This document shows, piece by piece, positions 43,059-52,064 of a stretch of DNA of 64,000 nt. A program made the translations under genes and the position numbers. A model generated the notes under the pieces. It saw only the letters and a program-made list of their open reading frames with translations. It searched no databases and had not been told where the DNA came from. Each line of letters starts with the position of its first letter. Position 1 is the first letter of the stretch. This stretch comes from Dysgonomonas sp. BGC7 (GTDB lineage Bacteria > Bacteroidota > Bacteroidia > Bacteroidales > Dysgonomonadaceae): positions 1 through 64,000 of the forward strand of contig NZ_CVRP01000002.1 in assembly GCF_001261735.1 (NCBI RefSeq), written 5' to 3'.

Positions 43059-43832
43059 ATGAAGAGTACAACAGACTTAAGAGTTGAAAATATACATGTA
43101 AAACTAGGCGATTCCCTTATTATAGACGGAATAGACCTGAATGTTTGTAATAACTCTTTTACTGCAATTTTGGGACCGAATGGAAGTGGTAAGTCAACAC
43201 TACTGAAAAGTATATACAGAGTACTAAAGCCTTGTATGGGATATATATATCTGAATGACAGAGAAATACCGGAAATGACAGGTAAAGAGGTTGCCAAGAA
43301 GATGTCGGTAGTCTCTCAGTTTCAGTCTAATTCATTCGATTACACTGTCGAAGAAACAGTCTTTACCGGGCGCACTCCTCATCTAAAAGCATTAGAAAAA
43401 GAAAGTTCTGAAGATAAAAAAATAGTAAAAGATGCTTTAATAAAAACGGGTCTGCTAGAATATAAAGATCGAAGTATAGCAACTCTTTCGGGAGGAGAAA
43501 AGCAGCGGGTAGCTTTAGCTCGTGCCATTGCTCAAAATCCATCAATCATGATTTTAGATGAGCCCAGCAACCATTTGGATATCAAGTATCAGATAGAAAT
43601 ATTATCGATAATAAAAAAACTGAATATTAATATTTTAGCCGCTTTACATGATGTATCATTAGCAGCAATGTTTTGCGATTATATATTTTTTATAAAAGGC
43701 GGAAAAATCCGTTATCAAGGGATACCTAAAGATATTATTACAAAAGAAATATTAAAAGATATTTATGGAGTAGACTGTGAAATCTTTGTTCATCCCGACA
43801 CAAATAATATTTGCGTCAGTTATTATAAATAA
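43059..43832 (+). CDS. FepC/FecE-type ABC transporter ATPase
   Basis: A 257-residue ATPase with Walker A 'LGPNGSGKST' (about 36-45), signature 'TLSGGEKQRVALARA', Walker B 'IMILDEPSNHLD', and a switch His in 'ILAALHDVSLAAMF'. It is the usual partner of FecCD permeases, lies 8 bp after the permease and 18 bp before the binding-protein gene, and should power uptake from the periplasm. The C-terminal tail 'DIYGVDCEIFVHPDTNNICV' is typical of iron-chelate ATPases. Confidence 0.93.
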   Translation: MKSTTDLRVENIHVKLGDSLIIDGIDLNVCNNSFTAILGPNGSGKSTLLKSIYRVLKPCMGYIYLNDREIPEMTGKEVAKKMSVVSQFQSNSFDYTVEETVFTGRTPHLKALEKESSEDKKIVKDALIKTGLLEYKDRSIATLSGGEKQRVALARAIAQNPSIMILDEPSNHLDIKYQIEILSIIKKLNINILAALHDVSLAAMFCDYIFFIKGGKIRYQGIPKDIITKEILKDIYGVDCEIFVHPDTNNICVSYYK

Positions 43833-43850
43833 TTATCAAATATAAATTTT

Positions 43851-44885
43851 ATGATAAAGAATTTAGCTGTTATTTTTTCAGTCGCTTTAATTTACAGCAC
43901 TCTGATTATTTCGTGTAAACAAACGAATAAAACTGAACCTGATAAGACAAATATAAATAAATACATAGGGGAAGATAAAAAAACAATATATCCTATCGAA
44001 GTGATATCATACGATTCTAATGGAAAGCCGGTTACTCAGGTATTTGAAAAAGCACCTTCTCGAATTATAACCACAAACCTATCGGCTATAGAAACTCTAT
44101 TAGAGCTGGGGCTGGGAAATAAAATTATAGGCACAACCAAACCGGATAATGAAGTGGATGGAAAATGGAAGTTTGCTGTTAATGAATTAGAACAAATTGG
44201 TGATAAAATGACTACTTCGAAAGAGATTATAGTGGGTAAATCACCTGATATTATTATCGGATCAGCTAAAGGATTAACCGATCAGTATTTAGGATCGTTG
44301 TCGAGTTATAATGCAATGGGTATAAAAGTATATACGCAGTCGGCCAGTATTATACAAAACAACCCTAAACTGACAACTATTATAGATGATGTTAGGATAT
44401 TAGGTTTAATATTTGATGTAAATGTGGCAGCTGAAAATTATGCAATGCAATTAGAACAGATATATAATGGAGTGATTGATAAAGTCTCAAAAAAGAAGAC
44501 AAGCAATAGATTGTCATTATTACCAATGGTTGCTTTCGACTCCGAAAAAAAATCTTATTCGTCTTTCACTGTTTCCGAAGGACTTCAGCTAGACATATTA
44601 AATACATTAAATATTAAGCCGGGAATTGAAGGTGCTTCATTGAATAATAATTATGAGAATCTGATTGGTATCAATCCCGATATTATTCTTTATATAAAGG
44701 CTGATAGACATAAAAAGTTAGATGATGTGGCTATCGATTTTATAAAAAAAGATGCTTTACTAAAACATATATCGGCTGTTGATAATAATAGAATATATAC
44801 AGTAACGTATGATAATTTTATGGATTATGGAGCTAGAAATTTCGCGACATTACTACAGCTATATGAAAGCATATATGGTAAATAG
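43851..44885 (+). CDS. Periplasmic iron-chelate binding lipoprotein (FecB/BtuF fold)
   Basis: A 344-residue substrate-binding protein with a lipoprotein signal ending 'TLIISC' (Cys22). The helical-backbone metal-receptor fold is evident from 'PSRIITTNLSAIETLLELGL', 'GDKMTTSKEIIVGKSPDIII' and 'NDNRIYTV'-like endings ('VDNNRIYTVTYDNFMDYGAR'). It would hand the chelate to the FecCD permease encoded upstream. Third and last gene of the plus-strand operon; the convergent AraC gene ends 20 bp away. No heme-specific motif is seen, so a siderophore is the better guess. Confidence 0.9.
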   Translation: MIKNLAVIFSVALIYSTLIISCKQTNKTEPDKTNINKYIGEDKKTIYPIEVISYDSNGKPVTQVFEKAPSRIITTNLSAIETLLELGLGNKIIGTTKPDNEVDGKWKFAVNELEQIGDKMTTSKEIIVGKSPDIIIGSAKGLTDQYLGSLSSYNAMGIKVYTQSASIIQNNPKLTTIIDDVRILGLIFDVNVAAENYAMQLEQIYNGVIDKVSKKKTSNRLSLLPMVAFDSEKKSYSSFTVSEGLQLDILNTLNIKPGIEGASLNNNYENLIGINPDIILYIKADRHKKLDDVAIDFIKKDALLKHISAVDNNRIYTVTYDNFMDYGARNFATLLQLYESIYGK

Positions 44886-44904
44886 TAAGTATCAAAGAAA
44901 ATCG

Positions 44905-45867
44905 TTAAAATAGATTTTGCCCGTTTTTCAGATCACTGGGTAAATATCCGTAATAACGTTTAAAAGCAACAGTAAAATGAGTGGGGTTTTTATACCCCAC
45001 TGTAGCCGATACCTCACTTATATTTTTGTCACTTTCTATAATCAACTGCTTACTGTAATGCATACGCTCTTCCATTAAGTATTTAAATATAGTAGTGTCA
45101 AATACTTCTCTAAAACCTTTTTTCAGTTTAAATTCATTCAGCCCCGATATACGAGATAATTCTCTGATAGAGTATGGATTGTCTATTTTCTGAGAAACAA
45201 TTTCTCGGACATGATATATTTTATCAATATCATCTTTCGTTAAAAATGGAGAAAGATAATTCTGCGAAACATTCTCTCCTTGCTGTATAACTAATAAGAT
45301 TAGTTCAATTACTTTAGATTCGATAAATATTTTTTTTAAGATTCCTGTTAGTTGACACTCCATCACATCCTTTAGAATAGCCATCATTGGCTGAGAAATG
45401 GTCATGTTTTGAGCAAAATATCCGGGTTCTTTATTCAGAATTTTTTCACCAAAAGCTCCGAGTATTTTAAGGTCTCCGTTTAACAATCTCAATAAAAAGT
45501 CTCGGGATAATTCTATACCGATTGATTTTTTATAATTATTTTGGGGTTTAAATGATAATATGCCGTCTATATGGGGAATATAGAAAAAACTGTATCTACC
45601 TTCATGTATTTCTATATTGTACTTACTGTTATTTGTTCGATATTGCTTATGTCCTATTAGCTCAAAATATATTTCAATATGCTCTTCGTCTTTATCTACC
45701 GGAATGCTGAAAATATCTTTCTGTAGCAAATTTGCCCTATCAATAGAAATTCCATTAATTATTGTTTGAGATATATTACCTCTTATATTCTTATAATCAG
45801 GACTATTATCTATTATCTCTGTTCTTTCTTTAACTGGTTCTTGTTTGATTTTATTAATATCATCCAT
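44905..45867 (-). CDS. AraC-family regulator (PchR/YbtA-like)
   Basis: A 320-residue activator with a beta-rich N-terminal ligand domain (about 50-140, 'DEEHIEIYFELIGHKQYRTN', 'GIELSRDFLLRLL') and two C-terminal HTHs (about 220-315: 'SIRELSRISGLNEFKLKKGF', 'ISEVSATVGYKNPTHFTVAF', 'YYGYLPSDLK'). PchR- and YbtA-type members sense an iron-siderophore and activate its receptor and transport genes. It is convergent with the FecCD operon and most likely acts at the AGTGACG repeats at 41880-41907. The ligand identity is inferred from the neighbouring transporters only. Confidence 0.88.
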   Translation of the reverse strand: MDDINKIKQEPVKERTEIIDNSPDYKNIRGNISQTIINGISIDRANLLQKDIFSIPVDKDEEHIEIYFELIGHKQYRTNNSKYNIEIHEGRYSFFYIPHIDGILSFKPQNNYKKSIGIELSRDFLLRLLNGDLKILGAFGEKILNKEPGYFAQNMTISQPMMAILKDVMECQLTGILKKIFIESKVIELILLVIQQGENVSQNYLSPFLTKDDIDKIYHVREIVSQKIDNPYSIRELSRISGLNEFKLKKGFREVFDTTIFKYLMEERMHYSKQLIIESDKNISEVSATVGYKNPTHFTVAFKRYYGYLPSDLKNGQNLF

Positions 45868-46092
45868 ACACTATTGTTTTGGGGCTAATTGCTATATATA
45901 TAATAATTATAACTTACAAAGTTAGCGAGAAGCACACAAGTATGACATACCTAAAAAAGACTAAAAACTACTTTATTTATCATTATATATTGGTAACTTT
46001 AAAATTAAAAGATTATATCTTATCAAATAAAAGTGCTAAAGTTTAAGGGGGAGTCCTAGATCTAATTATTCTTTATCTTCAAAAGCGGAAGA

Positions 46093-46406
46093 CTACAAAT
46101 TGACCAGAAGTACCATCGTCTTATCATCCAACTGAAGGTAAACAGTTTTATCTGCTTCTTGTTTGAGAGTAACCAAAAGCATTCGGGTATAATTGGTTCT
46201 CATATGCATCATTATTATCCAAACAAGATTGTAAGGATAGGAGTGAACAAAAACTCGAATCATTAATAAAACCAATCTTATAATTCTCATCGTTAAGTTG
46301 TTAAATATTCCATATGTAGAGTATAATACACATTTAATTTCAACATCTCCCAATATTTCGCACCTTGTAATCCATGTCTATTGTGCTTGTTAAATACTTT
46401 CTTCAT
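46093..46406 (-). pseudogene. Degenerate small gene of unknown family
   Basis: Minus-strand sequence from an ATG at 46406 ('MKKVFNKHNRHGLQGAKYWE') runs into a stop after 37 codons, while other frames continue with coding-like pieces, ending in 'RMLLVTLKQEADKTVYLQLD' before a stop at 46093. The pattern of short, frame-shifted coding-like runs suggests a decayed gene of about 100 residues. A TAATTTTG element just upstream could have been its promoter. The family is not recognised. Low certainty; it might be plain non-coding DNA. Confidence 0.35.
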
Positions 46407-46455
46407 GGTTTAATTTAATTCAAAATTACAGGACGATTGTGAACAATATTTCAAA

Positions 46456-46494
46456 TGCAACTAAATTGCATTAATTGAATTTATATTATATTTG
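46456..46494 (+). promoter_or_regulatory. Zur-box-like operator and promoter of the first zinc receptor operon
   Basis: Palindrome TGCAACTAAATTGCA (46456-46470, TGCAA-N5-TTGCA) overlaps the -33 TTG (46466-46468); the -7 element TATATTTG lies at 46487-46494, 18 nt away. Nearly the same block recurs at 54044-54079, between the divergent ABC and Zur genes. A Fur-family repressor bound here would block the -33 region. The element also fixes the gene start: transcription begins after the TTG at 46475, so the ATG at 46514 must be used. Confidence 0.65.
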
Positions 46495-46513
46495 CAGAAG
46501 AATTGCAAAAAGA

Positions 46514-46888
46514 ATGAAGTTTCGACAGAATAAAGACATACAATCGATAGTAAAGGTTATTTTCTTAACCCTCTTTATTTGTTATGCCGGTTCCATTACG
46601 TTTTTTTTTCACTCTCACATTATTAATGGAGTTACAATTGTCCATTCACATCCATATAAAGCTGATGAGAAGGGAAAACCGCTTCATACTCACACGGGAT
46701 CAGAAATACAGTTGATCCAATTCTTGTCTTCGTGGCATTCTGTTGGAAAAATTACTTTTACCTTTACTTTTAAAGTATTCCAATCATACTATATCATAAA
46801 AATAGCAAGTAAAACTGAATCTGTAATAAAAGGTTTTACTAACTATTTTTATCTATTAAGGGCTCCTCCTTCATTTTATTATTATTGA
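46514..46888 (+). CDS. Small His-containing membrane protein before the TonB receptor
   Basis: A 124-residue protein starting at the ATG 20 bp after the -7 element. It has one N-terminal membrane segment (about 13-32, 'VKVIFLTLFICYAGSITFFF') directly followed by a His-rich periplasmic loop ('HSHIINGVTIVHSHPYKADE', 'LHTHTGSEIQ'; eight His in about 35 residues) and a basic, aromatic tail ending 'PPSFYYY'. The His residues could bind zinc, which fits the operator. It is co-transcribed with the TonB receptor 82 bp downstream. No named family is recognised; short proteins like it precede receptors in related genomes by my recollection. Confidence 0.6.
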   Translation: MKFRQNKDIQSIVKVIFLTLFICYAGSITFFFHSHIINGVTIVHSHPYKADEKGKPLHTHTGSEIQLIQFLSSWHSVGKITFTFTFKVFQSYYIIKIASKTESVIKGFTNYFYLLRAPPSFYYY

Positions 46889-46970
46889 TTTTATTTTAGA
46901 GAATCCCAAATATCAAATTGAGATTCAATCTGTTTATGTACTTACTTTTAAAATATCAATAAATAATAAA

Positions 46971-49343
46971 ATGAAAAAATATATATACATTTTTTTATGT
47001 TTTGTGTTTTCCCTATTGGATATACATGCTAATAAGCCTGTGGAAATACAGAAGACAGATGCCAATGTGGTTGGGCATATAATTGACAAAAAGACTGGAG
47101 AACATATTCCTTATATGACAGTCTCATTAAAAGGGACAACCATAGGAACAACAACCGATGTGACAGGGCATTATTACCTAAAAGATCTTCCTGAAGGGAA
47201 ATTTATGATTGAAGTAAGACTCGTTGGCTATAAAACAACTTCAAAAGAAATATTTATAGAAAGAGGAAAAACGCTTGAAGTTAATTTTGAATTAGACGAA
47301 AGTAGCGTTTCTCTTAATGAGGTAGTTGTTTCAGCTAATCGCAATGAAACGGAGAGACGTCTGGCCCCCACACTAGTAAAAATATTAGATACCAAAACCT
47401 TTGATAGGACTAATTCGGTTACCCTTTCTCAAGGATTAAATTTCCAACCCGGAGTCCGAGTTGAAACAAACTGCCAGAATTGTGGATTTACTCAAGTTCG
47501 CATGAATGGATTAGAAGGTGCTTATTCTCAAATCCTGATAGATTCACGTCCGATATTCAGTGCATTAACCGGTGTTTACGGGTTAGATCAAATCCCTGCT
47601 AATATGATTGAACGGGTTGAGGTTATACGAGGAGGAGGTTCCGCTCTCTTCGGATCTTCAGCCATAGCCGGGACAATAAATATAATAACAAAAGAGCCAA
47701 CCCGTAATTCGGCACAACTTACCCATACCATAACAGCAATTAACGGTGTAAAAGATTTTGAAAATAATACAGGATTTAACGCTTCTCTGGTATCTGATAA
47801 TCAAAAGATGGGCATTATGGTATTCGGTCAGAAAAGAGAGCGATCCGGATATGATTATGACGGAGATGGTTTTTCTGAATTGCCAAAATTGGAAAACAGG
47901 ACATTAGGGTTTAGATCTTTTATAAAAACAGGAACCTATTCTAAACTTTCTTTCGAATATCATAATATGCATGAGTTTCGCAGAGGTGGAGACCGGTTAA
48001 ACAGTGTCCCTCATGAAGCATATATTGCAGAACAGATAGAATCATCTATCGACGGTGGAGGTCTGAATTATAATATATTCTCGCCTGATGGAAAACATCG
48101 TATCAACATATATTCTTCAGCACAATTGACAAACCGTAAAAGTTATTATGGCGGTGGAGAGCCGGTTTCTGTTATAAATGCCGGAGATATGAGTGATCAG
48201 GACAAACTGGATGCAATAAATATACGACTAGGTTCGTACGGAAGGACGAAAGATGTTACCTATATTGTAGGAGGTCAGTATTCTTATGATTTTGATAAAT
48301 TCCTATTTATGCCTTCTACACTAACTACCGGATTAGAATACAATCATGATGATCTAGAAGATCAAAGTGGATACAGACCGGAACCTATCGATCAGAGAAT
48401 TAATATCAAAAGTGCATTCTTACAAAATGAGTGGAAAAACGATATGTGGAGCTTTTTAGCCGGAGTGCGTATTGATAAGCATAGTTTAATGAATGATGCA
48501 GTCATCAGTCCACGTGCGAATATCAGATATAATCCGGTTGAAAATGTTAATATCAGAGTGAGTTATGGTCAGGGATTTCGGGCTCCACAGATATTTGATG
48601 AAGATCTGCACGTTGATATTGCAGGAGGAGAGCATATTATAAGAAAAATCGATCCGAACCTAAAAGAAGAGAAGTCTCATAGTTTTAGTGCCTCCGTAGA
48701 TTGGTATCACCAAGTAGGAGCTGCTGAATTAAATTTTTTGGCTGAGGGATTTTATACAATACTCAATAATCCGTTTACATCAGTCTCAGAAGAGCAAGAA
48801 GACGGTTCTATCATTAAACGGACTGTTAATGCTGCAGGTGCAAAAGTATACGGTGTAAATTTGGAAGGACGTGCGGCTATAGGAACACTTTTTGATTTTC
48901 AATTAGGAGCCACAATTCAAAAAAGCCGCTATGATGAAGCCCGAAAGTGGTCAGATGATGACACGGACGATGTTATAGCTGAAAAGAGAATGATGCGTAC
49001 ACCTGATGTATATGGGTATTTTGTAGCAACATTAACACCCTGGAAGACATTCAGTACATCTCTTACCGGAAATTACACCGGCAGTATGCTTGTACCGCAT
49101 GAAGCAGGCTATATCGAAAAGAACAGAACTGAAAAATCCGATTCTTTTTTTGAACTGGGATTAAAACTAGGGTATGAAATAGCTTTGTATAAAGGTTCTA
49201 CACTCGAAATAAATGGAGGTATCCGCAATATGTTCAATGCATATCAAAAAGATTTTGATAAAGGTCCGGATCGGGCTTCCAGTTATATATATGGTCCTGC
49301 TATGCCCCGAAATTATTATGCAGGGGTAAAGCTAAATTTTTAA
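46971..49343 (+). CDS. TonB-dependent receptor, probable zinc/metal uptake
   Basis: A 790-residue receptor: signal peptide 1-20, carboxypeptidase-regulatory-like domain about 32-112 ('VVGHIIDKKTGEHIPYMTVS'), TonB box-like 'LNEVVVSANRNETERR', plug about 125-245 with an unusual 'ETNCQNCGFTQVRMNG' CxxC pair, 'SALFGSSAIAGTINIITKEP', and a barrel ending 'YYAGVKLNF'. The two plug cysteines could touch metal or form a disulfide. Controlled with the small His protein by the TGCAA-N5-TTGCA operator, it is a good candidate for the zinc (ZnuD-like) route. Cobalamin or another chelate is the alternative. Confidence 0.85.
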   Translation: MKKYIYIFLCFVFSLLDIHANKPVEIQKTDANVVGHIIDKKTGEHIPYMTVSLKGTTIGTTTDVTGHYYLKDLPEGKFMIEVRLVGYKTTSKEIFIERGKTLEVNFELDESSVSLNEVVVSANRNETERRLAPTLVKILDTKTFDRTNSVTLSQGLNFQPGVRVETNCQNCGFTQVRMNGLEGAYSQILIDSRPIFSALTGVYGLDQIPANMIERVEVIRGGGSALFGSSAIAGTINIITKEPTRNSAQLTHTITAINGVKDFENNTGFNASLVSDNQKMGIMVFGQKRERSGYDYDGDGFSELPKLENRTLGFRSFIKTGTYSKLSFEYHNMHEFRRGGDRLNSVPHEAYIAEQIESSIDGGGLNYNIFSPDGKHRINIYSSAQLTNRKSYYGGGEPVSVINAGDMSDQDKLDAINIRLGSYGRTKDVTYIVGGQYSYDFDKFLFMPSTLTTGLEYNHDDLEDQSGYRPEPIDQRINIKSAFLQNEWKNDMWSFLAGVRIDKHSLMNDAVISPRANIRYNPVENVNIRVSYGQGFRAPQIFDEDLHVDIAGGEHIIRKIDPNLKEEKSHSFSASVDWYHQVGAAELNFLAEGFYTILNNPFTSVSEEQEDGSIIKRTVNAAGAKVYGVNLEGRAAIGTLFDFQLGATIQKSRYDEARKWSDDDTDDVIAEKRMMRTPDVYGYFVATLTPWKTFSTSLTGNYTGSMLVPHEAGYIEKNRTEKSDSFFELGLKLGYEIALYKGSTLEINGGIRNMFNAYQKDFDKGPDRASSYIYGPAMPRNYYAGVKLNF

Positions 49344-49611
49344 TTATTAGAGACACTTCTTTAATTTTATGAAATATTGTTTTCATTTATATGCATAAAT
49401 GTATATGATGATTTTAGGGAGCATTGGACTGTGATAGTTTGATGCTCTTATAAAATAAACCAAGAAGATGATGATAAATCCATAGTACCATGAAAAATAT
49501 TACATACAATATAGTCTCATTTCTTTCTGCGGACAATTTACAAGTCGTAAAAAGGATTTTAGCGTGTTAAATATTCTGAGTAGTTATATAAGTTTAGAGA
49601 ATTTAAAAGTT
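49344..49611. other. Gene-free stretch after the TonB receptor
   Basis: This 3' gap has no credible gene. It is AT-rich with stops in all frames, and nothing distinctive was seen apart from the terminator at its end. Confidence 0.5.
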
Positions 49612-49658
49612 ATAACAGGTTATTCATCTGGCATCTAGATAAATGAATAACCTGTTAT
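49612..49658. terminator. Bidirectional terminator between convergent operons
   Basis: Perfect 16-bp arms ATAACAGGTTATTCAT (49612-49627) and its complement (49643-49658) with a 15-nt loop. It lies between the plus-strand receptor (ends 49343) and the minus-strand lipoprotein (ends 49684), flanked by A/T tracts on both sides. Confidence 0.8.
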
Positions 49659-49683
49659 TTATAAATTCCATCAAAAACGAAAA

Positions 49684-50649
49684 TTAATACTCAATCTGAA
49701 GATTAATATATTCGAATAATCCCATATTATAGGTCGTATTCTTATAAATTATCCCCAAATAATATTGTCCCGACTCCCAAGCTTTCAGACCATCAATCGG
49801 ATTCCCGGCTGGAGTATTATTATCTATATCGGCTCCAATTTTTAGCTTTGGCTTACGAAGAGTTATGGGTGTGGTTGATCTATCAGTCGTTGTTGAGAAT
49901 GAGCCCGAGGCGGGAACTCCTACATGTTGCGCAACATCTACAACGATCGCTTTAGAGTAATCTATTGCCTCAAGTGTTTCCGGTCTATGGTTGTGTTTTT
50001 TATTGATGAGTATGATTACAGCTTTACCATCTCCTTTGAGTCCTGAAACCGCAGCCCTAGCGTTCAATAGTTCATCCTTGCTTATGCGTAAATCGGTTTT
50101 ATCAGGATTGGCTGTATTGTATATTTCTCTAAGAATTTTGTAATTATTGTCTACTGTACCTGCGTAGAATGAGAAAAGTTGAGGATCAACAGGGAGGTTG
50201 GCAGCCAAGTATAAGGTAATGGCTCTTTTTTCTTCAAGGGTTGTTCCATTTTGATCTTTAACGATGATTATAAAATCATACTTTCCCTCAACTGCGTCTG
50301 CCGGGATGCTAAAATGCTCATGTATAAGTGCATTTTTGACATTTTGATATTGCGACCAGGTTTTCTCGAAACTCCAAGCCTTCTCATAAGTTTCATCCGG
50401 TCTGGGCACAATTTTTATCCCAATACTATCAATTTTTGTTGCTGCTAGTACCTCAGCATTGAAATGAAAATCCTTTGCTATAGTTCCTATTTCGTTATTA
50501 TTCAATCCAATTTCAATGTTAGTTATTTTTGCGGTTTCCTTTGGTTCTTCATTTTCAGGATCATCATCATTGTTGCACGAAGTAAAAAATACACTAAGGA
50601 TAAATAGTGGTAAAAAAATGAATTTGGATTTGCTTAACATCGTTTTCAT
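49684..50649 (-). CDS. DUF4625-type lipoprotein, putative metal-binding
   Basis: A 321-residue lipoprotein with 'LSVFFTSC' (Cys25) followed by 'NNDDDPENEEPKE'. The first part (about 40-150) is a DUF4625-like beta domain ('TNIEIGLNNNEIGTIAKDFH', 'ALIHEHFSIPADAVEGKYDF'); the rest ('INKKHNHRPETLEAIDYSKA', 'IVVDVAQHVG') is an extra region that I cannot name. The 'HEHFSIPADA' segment matches the repeats in the lipoprotein at 60124-61218. Paired with the ZIP and ABC genes of the zinc cluster, it may bind zinc at the cell surface. It starts 51 bp before a gene remnant. Confidence 0.7.
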   Translation of the reverse strand: MKTMLSKSKFIFLPLFILSVFFTSCNNDDDPENEEPKETAKITNIEIGLNNNEIGTIAKDFHFNAEVLAATKIDSIGIKIVPRPDETYEKAWSFEKTWSQYQNVKNALIHEHFSIPADAVEGKYDFIIIVKDQNGTTLEEKRAITLYLAANLPVDPQLFSFYAGTVDNNYKILREIYNTANPDKTDLRISKDELLNARAAVSGLKGDGKAVIILINKKHNHRPETLEAIDYSKAIVVDVAQHVGVPASGSFSTTTDRSTTPITLRKPKLKIGADIDNNTPAGNPIDGLKAWESGQYYLGIIYKNTTYNMGLFEYINLQIEY

Positions 50650-50700
50650 AACTTATAATTTATTTGATTATTAAAAATTTTATTTATCGATTCTATTATT

Positions 50701-50838
50701 CTAATCTTCTGTATCTATATCGACAAGAACAGTAATCGTAACGTTGATTTGGTATTCAGTCCCTCTTGGAATATTGAATTTTCGATATCCAAGAAATATT
50801 TTACCGCCTGTTTTATAGGTAATAACTAGAATTGAGTT
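50701..50838 (-). pseudogene. C-terminal remnant of a small secreted protein
   Basis: A 45-codon open stretch on the minus strand reads 'NSILVITYKTGGKIFLGYRK' and 'IPRGTEYQINVTITVLVDID' and ends at a TAG at 50701-50703. It has no start codon and its 5' side merges with the ZIP gene stop. The 'PRGTEYQINVTI' ending resembles the last strands of small beta-sandwich lipoproteins such as those nearby. It is probably the tail of a deleted gene. Confidence 0.45.
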
Positions 50839-51590
50839 CAGTGACTATGCCCATTCTGTAGTCCTATGTAGTATATAAACCCTAGTCCTAATAGGATAAA
50901 GACAATATTTATCACTAAGTTTTTCTTGGTAGTATCCCGTAATATTTCCGGAATTAAACAACCTGTAGCAAGATAAATAAAACCTCCTGCGGCTACAGGC
51001 AGCATGTATATAGAAAAATGGCCAACCTGAGCTCCGATCCATAGGGCTATTATCGTTCCTAATATCGCGGTACAGGCTGAAATAAAATTAAATAGCAAAG
51101 CCTTACGTTTATTAAATCCGGCACGGAGCAATATGCCAAAATCGCTGATTTCCTGTGGTATTTCATGTAAGATTATACCTAGTGTTGTAGCCAGACCCAG
51201 TTCCGGGCTGAACATCCATGTCGCACCAATGAGTATACCGTCTACAAAATTGTGTATTCCATCGGCATAGAGGCTCAAATATCCGTATGGCTTAATGGTC
51301 TTCTTGTTTCCATGGCTGATATGTAATAATTGTTCCAGTATAAAAAACACAAAGAAACCTCCAAGGATAAGCCACGAAGTTAATCTGGCTGATTCCATAT
51401 GAAAATAAGATTCGGGGACCAGCTGAAAAAAAGCATTCCCTAGTAATGTCCCTATAGCGAAGCAAATCAGCAGATTCAATATTCCGCTTAATTTGTTCGA
51501 TTTAAAATATAAAAGAAATACCCCGACAAATGACAGGGTACTGACAAAACATGCGCTTAATATCGCATATAAAGCATTATTAATTTCCAT
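50838..51590 (-). CDS. ZIP-family metal transporter
   Basis: A 250-residue inner-membrane transporter with about eight hydrophobic helices. The metal-binding core of the ZIP family is present: 'GIHNFVDGILIGATW' in helix 4 and 'IILHEIPQEISDFGIL' in helix 5, with His, Asn, Asp and Glu ligands. ZIP proteins bring zinc (or iron, manganese) into the cytoplasm. It is the last gene of the minus-strand operon that begins with the ABC ATPase at 54001; the preceding gene stops 21 bp upstream. The C-terminus 'GLQNGHSH' adds two His. Zinc is the likely substrate because of context. Confidence 0.92.
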   Translation of the reverse strand: MEINNALYAILSACFVSTLSFVGVFLLYFKSNKLSGILNLLICFAIGTLLGNAFFQLVPESYFHMESARLTSWLILGGFFVFFILEQLLHISHGNKKTIKPYGYLSLYADGIHNFVDGILIGATWMFSPELGLATTLGIILHEIPQEISDFGILLRAGFNKRKALLFNFISACTAILGTIIALWIGAQVGHFSIYMLPVAAGGFIYLATGCLIPEILRDTTKKNLVINIVFILLGLGFIYYIGLQNGHSH

Positions 51591-51611
51591 ATCTGTAGTT
51601 GTAATTTTAAT

Positions 51612-52064
51612 TTATTTGATAACCCGTACCAGTTCTGCATCATATAGCATATACATCAAATGGTAAGGATCATTTCTGTTTAGTCGTAAAATGCCTTTTA
51701 TTTCGATAAATTTATCTGTCTTAACTCGTTTGAGCTCTTTATGTCCTTTTTTTACAAAAATTTCCATAACCGTCTCAATACCTCCTGTGCCACAGAAAAA
51801 GCACATCGTTGACGGAGATTTAGAAAGGGCAAATATTTTACCTTCCATATCAATAGGTACATAAAAGCCTTTGATTGATATCGGCTTATTATTTAGAGCT
51901 TCAATACTGGTACCAAAGTGAGCTACATCGTAATATTGCTTTAATGCTTTTACATACTCACGTTTCCAATATATGTCATTTAATGCCTGCCAGGCAATCG
52001 GTTTTTGTGCTTTTAGCGAACAAAGACAACAAATGAAGATTATAGAAAGAAATACTTTTTTCAT
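51612..52064 (-). CDS. DUF3299-like periplasmic protein
   Basis: A 150-residue exported protein (signal peptide 1-19, 'FICCLCSLKAQ'). It contains 'NNKPISIKGFYVPIDMEGKI', then a cysteine pair in 'PSTMCFFCGTGGIETVMEIF' and a beta-rich end 'FIEIKGILRLNRNDPYHLMY', which fits the DUF3299 type. In Pseudomonas aeruginosa a similar protein is encoded with the zinc-responsive MacB-like ABC system (PA4063-PA4066, from memory). Its start overlaps the permease gene by four bases. It probably receives or binds zinc in the periplasm; the CxxC is a candidate site. Confidence 0.75.
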   Translation of the reverse strand: MKKVFLSIIFICCLCSLKAQKPIAWQALNDIYWKREYVKALKQYYDVAHFGTSIEALNNKPISIKGFYVPIDMEGKIFALSKSPSTMCFFCGTGGIETVMEIFVKKGHKELKRVKTDKFIEIKGILRLNRNDPYHLMYMLYDAELVRVIK

